From Candidatus Woesearchaeota archaeon (GTDB lineage Archaea > Nanobdellota > Nanobdellia > Woesearchaeales > GW2011-AR4), in NCBI GenBank assembly GCA_016185915.1, contig JACPMP010000016.1, positions 1 through 7,031 on the forward strand: a stretch of 7,031 bases of DNA. Direction: 5' to 3'. Shown in pieces: positions 1 to 4,750 of this stretch (position 1 is its first letter; every line of letters begins with the position of its first letter). The position numbers and the translations under genes are program-made. The notes under the pieces are model-generated. The model saw only the letters and a program-made list of their open reading frames with translations. It did no database searches and was not told where the DNA came from.

Positions 1-102
1 GTAAACCCAAACCTAGTTGCTGTAGCAAAAATTATTGAGAATCTAAAAACAACAGCAATTGAGATAAGGAATATAGCAAGGACAGTGATTTGTTATGAGT
101 GA
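1..102 (+). CDS. 3' end of a gene, possibly PhoU-like (partial)
   Basis: Frame 1 is open from the window edge to a TGA at 100-102 and encodes the last 33 residues of a protein that starts outside the window. The tail is helical and amphipathic, with the pattern LVAVAKIIENLKTTAIEIRN followed by IARTVICYE. Its spacing resembles the last helix of PhoU-domain proteins, where an ER-I-D-x-A-x-N-I-A-E type pattern ends the domain. The signature acidic residues of PhoU are not kept exactly, so the family call is a weak guess. Other helical-bundle proteins would fit. The identity cannot be settled without the upstream sequence. That this is a real gene is supported by its natural-looking amino acid composition and by the gene-free stretch that follows. 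Confidence 0.45.
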   Translation, partial: VNPNLVAVAKIIENLKTTAIEIRNIARTVICYE

Positions 103-429
103 AATTTTAGTGTTAAATTATAATTGTGCATATACGCATTAGTTTTATTTATACGAACATTTTGGGCTTTTTGAGATTAATCTTTTCTTTTACGTGTAGT
201 TTTGGCATACTTTTAAGATTGGAGAGGCTTATTTCTATAAAAGTTAGTGATTTTTAATGGTTTTATAGTTTTCAGTTTTGGGTTTAGAGTTTTGAGAACG
301 ACTCAATTTTTTCAATCCGTGCCTTCGGCACATAATCTAGTGCTCGGCATTTTTTGTCTGCCACTAAAAAATGCCTCGCCTATTTATTCATTCATAAAAC
401 CCGTTTCTGACCAAACAGATGAAAATTTA
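103..429. other. gene-free stretch with a T-rich tract and one repeat copy
   Basis: No convincing gene lies here. Just after the forward partial gene the forward strand is AT-rich, with T-runs around 168-193 (ctttttgagattaatctttt) that could end its transcript. Archaeal termination mainly needs T-tracts. The right part (311-394) is a structured repeat described separately. A 64-codon open frame at 247-441 runs through the repeat and is judged spurious. The downstream gene on the reverse strand ends at 430, so this is a convergent intergenic region. Confidence 0.6.
311..394 (+). repeat. Structured repeat, copy 1 (solo, forward)
   Basis: The copy starts with TTCAATCCGT (311-320). It then has a small hairpin, GTGCC-TTC-GGCAC (319-331), a short AT spacer and a second hairpin at 346-375. 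The second hairpin has a perfect 10-bp stem (GGCATTTTTT / AAAAAATGCC) around the 10-nt loop GTCTGCCACT (356-365). The tail is CTATTTATTCATT (380-392). The reverse complement of 3791-3870 matches it closely from end to end, and 3656-3782 is a more divergent third copy. The stem differs from that of copy 3 by an added A on one arm and a matching T on the other, so pairing is kept while sequence changes. The flanking CTCGG on the left and CTCG on the right also recur. The function is unknown. Confidence 0.85.
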
Positions 430-1301
430 TTAATGCTTTGACTGAATAGCAGCATATAATGATAATGGAATACAATCATAAGCATTAAATTGTATTCTGC
501 CAATTCTTTGAACAAAAGCTTCATTTACTTTATAATTAATATCAACCAGAAGTCTAGACCTTGTGTAAGGAAGTTCCTTTTTCATAGTTCTCCATCTCCT
601 TTCTAAATCAGGTGACAGGACCACTACATCACCCATCATTGAAACCTCCCCTTCAATAATTTTTTTAGTTGATTTGGATTGAATTTTAGCGTTCATTGGA
701 TCATACAACCTTGTTTTTCCTTTAATAAATAATCCTAAAAATCTTCCTTTAGGGGGGGGGTAACCTTTGTTATAAAAAGACAATGACTCATATTTCTGTC
801 TATTAAGAAAGCTACATTTTCTAAATGCAAAGCAGCACACAAAAATTCTAACTCGTGATTGCTTAAGTACGCAGAGCTCGGATTTTGTAAAAAAGGTTGT
901 CTCGGTAGCACAACTCTACTATTCATCGAGGTATAAATAAAATTACGTACTTGATTAACAAAAGATTGAGGATCAAGTGCCCAAGGTTCATGTAAAAAGT
1001 CTCTCGCTTCCTGATTATCAAGAACTCTGACTCTTAGAGGCTTTATTACTCTTATACGAGGTTTTTGCGAACCTGGTATTATTCTTTCTATTTCAAGAGA
1101 TACTCCTTCAACAATTATTAATCTTTTAACCCTATTTTTAATTTCTTCAATTTCTTCATCAGAAAATCCGTCTGTCTTTAAATTTGAGGAAAATCTTTGT
1201 AACTCTTCCAGAAAAGAAGCTTTAGTTCTAGTTCCCTGCACAAACTCATTAAAAAAGAAACATCTCTGCAATATTTGGAGTTTTTGTTGTGGTGTTAACA
1301 T
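430..1301 (-). pseudogene. Frameshifted gene, possible clan CE (Ulp1-like) cysteine protease
   Basis: Two overlapping reverse-strand frames (1301 down to 735, and 840 down to 430) join into one protein of about 290 residues if the C9 tract (G9 on the plus strand, 752-760) is read as ten. As written, the first frame stops after 188 residues. Numbering the joined protein, several features recall clan CE peptidases (Ulp1/SENP, adenain, YopJ). There is a LSNHELEFLCAAL helix near 147-159, then H173 in SHCLF, D201 in RLYDPM, and Q271 and C277 in QFNAYDC close to the C-terminus. The usual G after the catalytic C is I here, and the His-Asp spacing is longer than usual, so the family call is tentative. 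The N-terminal ~140 residues match nothing I recognise. The ATG at 1301 is supported by a TATA box 25 nt upstream. The break falls between the His and Asp/Cys parts, so neither half alone could be active. It may be a pseudogene, a slippage-switched gene or a sequencing error. Confidence 0.6.
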
Positions 1302-1321
1302 AAAACCAATTTAATTTGTTT

Positions 1322-1330
1322 TATTATAAA
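1322..1330 (-). promoter_or_regulatory. TATA box of the frameshifted protease-like gene
   Basis: On the reverse strand this reads TTTATAATA, centred about 25 nt before the ATG at 1301. That spacing predicts a transcript beginning at or next to the start codon (leaderless). There is no Shine-Dalgarno sequence in between. Confidence 0.5.
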
Positions 1331-1383
1331 CTTTTCTGAAGTTCGTCTAATAAACCCTACCCCCCCTTATCAATCTTCTCGAT

Positions 1384-1608
1384 CTAAACCTTTGAGAAAG
1401 AATAATCCACAAAATAGAGTATCCTGTAATCTCCAATTCTTACTCTGAAAACTTTGACATCTTTATAGCCCTCAACTCTTTCAATATCTTGTGGGAAAGG
1501 ATTGTTCTCAAGCTGATCAATCTTGTCAGATATTCTTTTCAGAAGTGTTTTATCCTTAATAGATTTGAGAAATTTAAGTGCTGGCTTCTTTAACTCAGCC
1601 GAGAACAT
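1384..1608 (-). CDS. RelE/ParE-type toxin, C-terminally truncated
   Basis: This 74-residue protein is the toxin half of a toxin-antitoxin pair. ParE/RelE-fold toxins either cut mRNA on the ribosome or poison gyrase, and the sequence does not tell which. It has the family's N-terminal helical hairpin (about residues 8-35, LKFLKSIKDKTLLKRISDKI) and the core strand VFRVRIGDYRILYFVDY (about 53-69). Full-length relatives are usually 85-90 residues and end with a strand like IEKIDKRxRVY. Here a TAG at 1384-1386 interrupts this strand: the same frame continues IEKIDKGG, and dropping one G from the G7 tract (1360-1366, plus-strand C7) gives GGRVY and a stop at 1347. The ancestral gene therefore probably ran to 1347 and coded for 86 residues, and the present toxin is likely inactive or weakened. 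The ATG at 1606-1608 follows the antitoxin stop after one base, with AGGA about 7 nt upstream inside the antitoxin gene. Confidence 0.8.
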   Translation of the reverse strand: MFSAELKKPALKFLKSIKDKTLLKRISDKIDQLENNPFPQDIERVEGYKDVKVFRVRIGDYRILYFVDYSFSKV

Positions 1609-1609
1609 T

Positions 1610-1837
1610 TTACATTCCTAGTTTCTTTTTTGCTGTTTTCCAAGAGACAAAATCAGAAGGGTTGCCAGCTCTTACTTTTGATATGCTTTCATCCAATTGT
1701 TTTCTTTCTTCCTCTGTGAGTTTTGTATCCTCTATGTATTCTGTCAAGTAATTTATATCTTTCTTCAAAGTTTCTATGCTGCTTTTCATCTCTGAAAGAG
1801 TACTTAAAATTTGCTTTTGGAAATCGAGTTCTGCCAT
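1610..1837 (-). CDS. Antitoxin partner of the truncated RelE/ParE toxin
   Basis: A small charged protein of 75 residues lies immediately before the toxin gene with one base between them, the normal antitoxin-first order. The N-terminal half is a long amphipathic helix or coiled coil (about 8-45, LSEMKSSIETLKKDINYLTE). The C-terminal half has TEEERKQLDESISKVRAGN followed by SDFVSWKTAKKKLGM, the extended tail style with which such antitoxins clamp the toxin. No clear DNA-binding fold is visible. I start it at the ATG at 1837 rather than the in-frame ATG at 1846. A TATA box at 1859-1866 is centred about 25 nt from the former, fitting a leaderless transcript, but only about 16 nt from the latter. 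The antitoxin looks intact although its toxin is not. Confidence 0.75.
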   Translation of the reverse strand: MAELDFQKQILSTLSEMKSSIETLKKDINYLTEYIEDTKLTEEERKQLDESISKVRAGNPSDFVSWKTAKKKLGM

Positions 1838-1858
1838 AGTAAGCATTTAAAGCAAGGA

Positions 1859-1866
1859 TATATAAA
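1859..1866 (-). promoter_or_regulatory. TATA box of toxin-antitoxin operon 1
   Basis: This reads TTTATATA on the reverse strand, centred about 25 nt upstream of the ATG at 1837. It decides the antitoxin start in favour of that ATG over the one at 1846. No Shine-Dalgarno site is present. Confidence 0.5.
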
Positions 1867-1960
1867 AAACTATCGTTCATCTAATAGTCACGTTTTATTT
1901 ACAATCAAACTTCATTCTCTTATTTGAACTTTCGCATAATGCCTATACACTATACGAACT

Positions 1961-1973
1961 TTTCGCAGAATTA
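1961..1973 (+). repeat. Left arm of 13-bp inverted repeat around toxin-antitoxin pair 2
   Basis: TTTCGCAGAATTA here is the exact reverse complement of 2502-2514. The arm overlaps the toxin stop codon (1971-1973). A near-direct relative, GAACTTTCGCATAAT, occurs at 1926-1940, compared with GAACTTTTCGCAGAAT at 1956-1971. The two arms enclose the toxin-antitoxin module almost exactly. Confidence 0.6.
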
Positions 1974-2246
1974 GCGATACTTTTTGTAAATGTTGTCGTG
2001 ATGGTCGTAATCTTCAAAAGACACTAAATTTTGTGCTGCATCAAAACTAAAGACAAGCACAAAGTGGCCGATATGCACACGTTTGCTGTCTTTCATATCG
2101 TGCCTTAAATTTTTGTAGTGGTCTATGCTATCAGATTTGATAATCTCGTCAATCTTCTTAAGAATCTGCTCATACGTGCTTTTGTCTTTCTTTGATAATT
2201 TTTCTAGAATTTTCTTGAGATGCGGCTTAATCTCGTGAGAATGCAT
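1971..2246 (-). CDS. RelE-type toxin
   Basis: A 91-residue basic protein with the look of RelE-family toxins, which cleave ribosome-bound mRNA. An N-terminal pair of helices (HLKKILEKLSKKDKSTYEQI, then LKKIDEII) is followed by HYKNLRHDMKDSKRVHIGHF, VLVFSFD and FEDYDHHDNIYKKYR. The KNL, KRVHIG and DHHDxIY motifs recur in archaeal RelE-like toxins. Length is normal and no lesion is visible. The frame is open upstream to a TTG at 2258, but I choose the ATG at 2244-2246. It follows the antitoxin stop (2248-2250) after one base, the same spacing as in the neighbouring toxin-antitoxin pair, while the TTG would overlap the antitoxin. Transcription should come from the antitoxin promoter. Confidence 0.87.
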   Translation of the reverse strand: MHSHEIKPHLKKILEKLSKKDKSTYEQILKKIDEIIKSDSIDHYKNLRHDMKDSKRVHIGHFVLVFSFDAAQNLVSFEDYDHHDNIYKKYR

Positions 2247-2247
2247 C

Positions 2248-2460
2248 TTACTTCTCAATCATTTGTCTTAATTCATCAATATTCTTAAAAGGAATGCCCT
2301 TTTCTTTTCTAATACTTTTTAATTTTGTTAGGTATTCGGGCCTGACTTCTAAACCCATCTCGCCTTTGATTTCCTTAACTTCAGCTTCTATATTTTCCAA
2401 TTTAGAAGCAATATGATTAAGCATTTCAATCATCTTTTGGTTTACATTCATTGTTGCCAT
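2248..2460 (-). CDS. Antitoxin partner of the RelE-type toxin
   Basis: A 70-residue protein directly upstream of the toxin. It begins with a predicted coiled coil (about 8-33, MIEMLNHIASKLENIEAEVK) and ends with RPEYLTKLKSIRKEKGIPFK followed by NIDELRQMIEK. The ending recalls the C-terminal toxin-binding segments of RelB/AbrB-linked antitoxins, but I cannot name the family. The general plan (N-terminal coiled coil, charged tail) is shared with the antitoxin at 1610-1837, although the sequences are not close. The ATG at 2458-2460 is supported by a TATA box centred 26 nt upstream. The gene ends one base before the toxin ATG, so the two should be translationally coupled. Confidence 0.8.
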   Translation of the reverse strand: MATMNVNQKMIEMLNHIASKLENIEAEVKEIKGEMGLEVRPEYLTKLKSIRKEKGIPFKNIDELRQMIEK

Positions 2461-2480
2461 AGTATAGCTCTATTCTAACC

Positions 2481-2492
2481 TAATTTAAATAA
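2481..2492 (-). promoter_or_regulatory. TATA box of toxin-antitoxin operon 2
   Basis: The reverse strand reads TTATTTAAATTA, centred about 26 nt upstream of the antitoxin ATG at 2460, consistent with a leaderless transcript. The right arm of the 13-bp inverted repeat (2502-2514) lies just upstream of it, where it could also serve as a regulator site. Confidence 0.5.
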
Positions 2493-2501
2493 CTTTCGAC
2501 T

Positions 2502-2514
2502 TAATTCTGCGAAA
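2502..2514 (+). repeat. Right arm of 13-bp inverted repeat around toxin-antitoxin pair 2
   Basis: TAATTCTGCGAAA is the exact reverse complement of the arm at 1961-1973. The local sequence TTTCG-N11-CGAAA (2494-2514) is also a small palindrome on its own. It sits upstream of the antitoxin TATA box and downstream of the purM remnant. Confidence 0.6.
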
Positions 2515-2551
2515 TAAAACCAGTTCTAAATTTTAAATATAAATAAATCCT

Positions 2552-3582
2552 TTAATACCCTTCAAACACAACCTTCTTATTATTTTTTTCTAAAACTGTT
2601 CTTGTTGCATTGCTTTTCCTAACTTCTCCGACAACATCAGCATCTTTTGAAATATTTAGAATGTCATCGGCATTTTCTTTGTCGCAAATGACAAAAAATC
2701 CCATGCCCATGTTGAATGTTTTATACATCTGCTCGTCACTAAATCCAGATTCCTTTTGCATTAAGTCGAAAATTGGCTGTGTTTTTAATGGCTTATTACA
2801 TCGAAATTTTTTGAAATTTTAGCCATTGTTTGAATATAAATTTTTGTTGGCTCTAATAGAATCTTGCCAATTGTTGAGCCATCAAATTTGTCATCTAAAG
2901 AAAACCTGCCTTTGTACCTCTTTTTGTATTCTTCTCTTGTCTCGAAATCTCCTTTTAACAAGTGATGTCTTAAATCTGTATATCCATTAGAGTGGGCACC
3001 AGAGCTTTTTATGGCAATTATCTTATCTCCAGCTTTAACTTTTTGTTTCTTTAATTTTGATTTTTCTATAAAACCAATCATAGCTCCTACCAGCTCAAAT
3101 CCGTAGCCCTTTTTTGAAGAGCTTAACAACTCGTCAACAGAGGCAGTTTCGCCTTTGCCAAAATTTATTCTTATTGAATTTCTTAATATTTTTGAGGCAT
3201 CGCATTGCTCTAATCCTTTCGATATGCCTTTTACTATATCGCCTGTTATTGCTTTTTCCTGTATTTGAGACTGGCATGAAATGCAATCCATAAACAGAAA
3301 CGGGCTTACTGCGCCTAAAGTTGCCAAGTCATTTGCAGACATCGCAACGCAATCTATGCCGATTGTGCCATATTTATCCATCGCCTCTGCAATTATTACT
3401 TTAGTTCCAACGCTGTCAATTGCGCAAGCCAGATAATGCTTTGGAAAGACCTCATTGTTTTCAAATACTTCAGCGAACATGCCTTTGCTTTGCGGAAGCA
3501 TATTTTCCTTTAGGGAATTTGGAATTGCCTTTTTAATGGCATCAACGGCTTTTGATTCGCGAGATTGGTAGTTGGAATTCAT
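2552..3582 (-). pseudogene. purM: purM, phosphoribosylformylglycinamidine cyclo-ligase (AIR synthetase), broken
   Basis: PurM closes the imidazole ring in purine synthesis, turning FGAM plus ATP into AIR in the cytoplasm. The first frame, starting at the ATG at 3582, carries the family landmarks: a DSVGTK phosphate/nucleotide-binding motif, GTIGIDCVAMSANDL, GETAS, LVGAMIGFIEKS, SSGAHSNGYTDLR and LLEPTKIYI. It then stops at 2785 after FDVISH. A second frame resumes with KPLKTQPIFDLMQKE and contains the conserved MYKTFNMGMGF, ending at 2552. The switch near 2790-2800 is not a one-base slip. The conserved HITGGGF segment and its neighbours, roughly 25 residues in relatives, are absent at the junction. 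This is an internal deletion with frameshift, so the enzyme is probably non-functional. A TTG in frame at 3603 was not used as start because a TATA box (3606-3613) points to the ATG at 3582. The GETA region is divergent from bacterial PurM, in keeping with an archaeal branch. Confidence 0.88.
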
Positions 3583-3605
3583 AGAAAAAAGAATTATAAG
3601 CAATG

Positions 3606-3613
3606 TTTATAAA
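3606..3613 (-). promoter_or_regulatory. TATA box of purM
   Basis: The palindromic TTTATAAA is centred about 27 nt upstream of the ATG at 3582 and argues for that start and a leaderless transcript. The promoter still looks intact although the gene is broken. A structured repeat begins about 40 nt further upstream. Confidence 0.5.
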
Positions 3614-3655
3614 TGTTTTTAGGTAGTTTTATTATTCACCATCCTGAAGGTATTT

Positions 3656-3782
3656 TTCAATCCGTTCGCAGTGAAATGCGAGGTTCGCTCTTCGAAACTC
3701 GCTCACCATCTCACTGCTCACAATATTTACACTCGGCGAAAATTTTTACTGCCAAGAAATTTTCGCCTCGAAATTTATTCAG
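3656..3782 (+). repeat. Structured repeat, copy 2 (forward, divergent, with a long first hairpin)
   Basis: It starts with the shared TTCAATCCGT (3656-3665). In place of the short GTGCC/GGCAC hairpin it has a larger imperfect stem-loop: GCAGTGA (3668-3674) pairs with TCACTGC (3711-3717), with further partial pairing inside. The second hairpin is a perfect 11-bp stem, GGCGAAAATTT (3735-3745) with AAATTTTCGCC (3757-3767), around the 11-nt loop TTACTGCCAAG. CTGCCA is common to the loops of all three copies, while the stems differ. The CTCGG before the stem, the CTCG after it and the TTTATTCA tail also match the other copies. It sits head to head with copy 3. Confidence 0.75.
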
Positions 3783-3790
3783 TATTGGTT

Positions 3791-3870
3791 AATGAATAAA
3801 TAGGCTCGGCTTTTTTAGTGGCAGACAAAAAAGCCGAGCGCAAATTATTGTGCCTAAGGCACGGATTGAA
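3791..3870 (-). repeat. Structured repeat, copy 3 (reverse)
   Basis: Read on the reverse strand it starts with TTCAATCCGT (3870 to 3861). It then has GTGCC-TTA-GGCAC (3862 to 3850) and a perfect 13-bp hairpin, GCTCGGCTTTTTT / AAAAAAGCCGAGC (3839 to 3804), around the 10-nt loop GTCTGCCACT. The tail is CTATTTATTCATT. The loop is identical to copy 1, and the small hairpin differs from it only in its loop base (TTA for TTC). Together with copy 2 it forms a palindromic unit of 215 bp with 10-bp terminal inverted repeats. The centre, around 3783-3790, is a short non-repeated stretch. Confidence 0.85.
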
Positions 3871-3910
3871 TATAAAAGCGTAAAGAATTTGTACAATTTA
3901 ATGTCTTTTC

Positions 3911-4555
3911 CTATTTCTTTCTCTCGCCTCTCTTATGCCTCCAAACCTCAACCACCATCGGCATAAATGAAAGGAAGATTATAATTAATATTACAATGCT
4001 GAAATTTTCCTTCACAACGGGAATATTGCCAAAAAAATAGCCGCCAAAAACAAACAAAGCAACCCATAAAATGCCGCCAAAAACATTATAAAACAAGAAT
4101 TTTGAATATTTCATTTGGCCGACTCCTGCGACAAAAGGAGCAAAAGTCCTGACTATCGGAACAAACCTTGCCAGAACAATTGTTTTTGCGCCGTATTTTT
4201 CATAGAAATGCTGAGTCTTGTCAATGTATTCTTTTTTGAAAATTTTAGGATGCTTCTCAAATGCCTTATTGCCCAAAAATTTTCCAACTGAATAGTTCAG
4301 GCTGTCTCCAAAAACAGCTGCTATGCCAAGAGCAACAAACAGCCATAAGACATTTAGAGAGCCAATTGCAGCAAAAGTGCCTGCTGTAAACAACAATGAA
4401 TCGCCAGGAAGAAATGGAGCCACAACTAAGCCTGTTTCCGCAAACACAATCAGAAAAAGAATTGAGTAAGTCCAAATGCCGTAATTCTGAATAATGACGC
4501 TGAGATATTTGTCAAGATGCAAGATAAAATCAATAAAATTGTTGATAAGCCCCAT
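3911..4555 (-). CDS. DedA family membrane protein (VTT domain)
   Basis: A 214-residue integral membrane protein of the DedA family. Relatives are linked to lipid flipping or recycling and proton-dependent membrane homeostasis, but the substrate here is unknown. The hallmarks are present. FAETGLVVAPFLPGDSLLF (residues 38-56) holds E40 and D52. GDSLNYSVGKFLG lies at 83-95. ARFVPIVRTFAPFVAGVG (129-146) holds R130 and R136. These match in position the acidic and arginine residues known to be needed in the E. coli homologues YqjA/YghB. Membrane segments lie near 29-48, 66-84, 154-176 and 186-204, and the tail is basic (RHKRGERKK). The frame is open further up to a GTG at 4600. I prefer the ATG at 4555 because MGLINNFIDFILHLDKYL is the usual family N-terminus and a TATA-like AATAAAATT lies about 24 nt upstream. 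The stop is TAG. The gene appears intact and stands alone. Confidence 0.93.
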   Translation of the reverse strand: MGLINNFIDFILHLDKYLSVIIQNYGIWTYSILFLIVFAETGLVVAPFLPGDSLLFTAGTFAAIGSLNVLWLFVALGIAAVFGDSLNYSVGKFLGNKAFEKHPKIFKKEYIDKTQHFYEKYGAKTIVLARFVPIVRTFAPFVAGVGQMKYSKFLFYNVFGGILWVALFVFGGYFFGNIPVVKENFSIVILIIIFLSFMPMVVEVWRHKRGERKK

Positions 4556-4574
4556 ATTTTTTAGATGAGTCGGT

Positions 4575-4583
4575 AATTTTATT
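4575..4583 (-). promoter_or_regulatory. TATA-like element of the dedA gene
   Basis: AATAAAATT preceded by GG on the reverse strand is centred about 24 nt upstream of the ATG at 4555. This fits a leaderless start there. A second TATA-like stretch (ATATAAATTA, near 4612-4621) lies too close to the upstream GTG to serve it at standard spacing. The exact box is uncertain. Confidence 0.35.
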
Positions 4584-4728
4584 CCTAAATGATTCTTCAC
4601 AAATTTCTAGTAATTTATATTCTATTCATTAAAATTTTAGCTATATCCCTTGTGATTTTAATCTTTATATCATTAGGGTTGTCTTAATTTCTCTCTTGAC
4701 GCATTAAATATTTTTACCATTAAATTTT

Positions 4729-4750
4729 AAAATAAAAATTCAAATAAAAA
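4729..4750 (-). terminator. T-rich terminator of fabI
   Basis: Directly after the FabI stop codon (4751-4753) the reverse strand reads TTTTTATTTGAATTTTTATT, two oligo-T runs without a hairpin. This is the usual form of archaeal intrinsic termination. Confidence 0.5.

Noticed and set aside
247..441. A 64-codon forward open frame
   Set aside because: It runs through the structured repeat, has no convincing promoter at the right spacing, and matches no family I know. Its sequence follows the repeat, not protein constraints.
1384..1386. TAG read through as pyrrolysine in the toxin gene
   Set aside because: The downstream frame needs a second correction (G7 to G6) and soon meets another TAG. dedA and the membrane protein gene end normally at TAG, so decay is simpler.
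2610..2822. A forward open frame opposite purM
   Set aside because: It is a mirror of the conserved PurM C-terminal fragment on the other strand, with no start signals of its own.
3804..3839. Simple intrinsic terminator
   Set aside because: The stem has internal T and A runs but no T-tract following the hairpin at a terminator position, and the element recurs with a conserved loop and conserved ends. Terminator function is not needed to explain it, though a side effect on transcription is possible.
3656..3870. CRISPR array or integron attC sites
   Set aside because: There is no regular repeat-spacer pattern, and the attC consensus (RYYYAAC/GTTRRRY ends) is absent.
4266..4475. A second reverse frame inside dedA
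   Set aside because: Out-of-frame shadow of the well-conserved DedA core.
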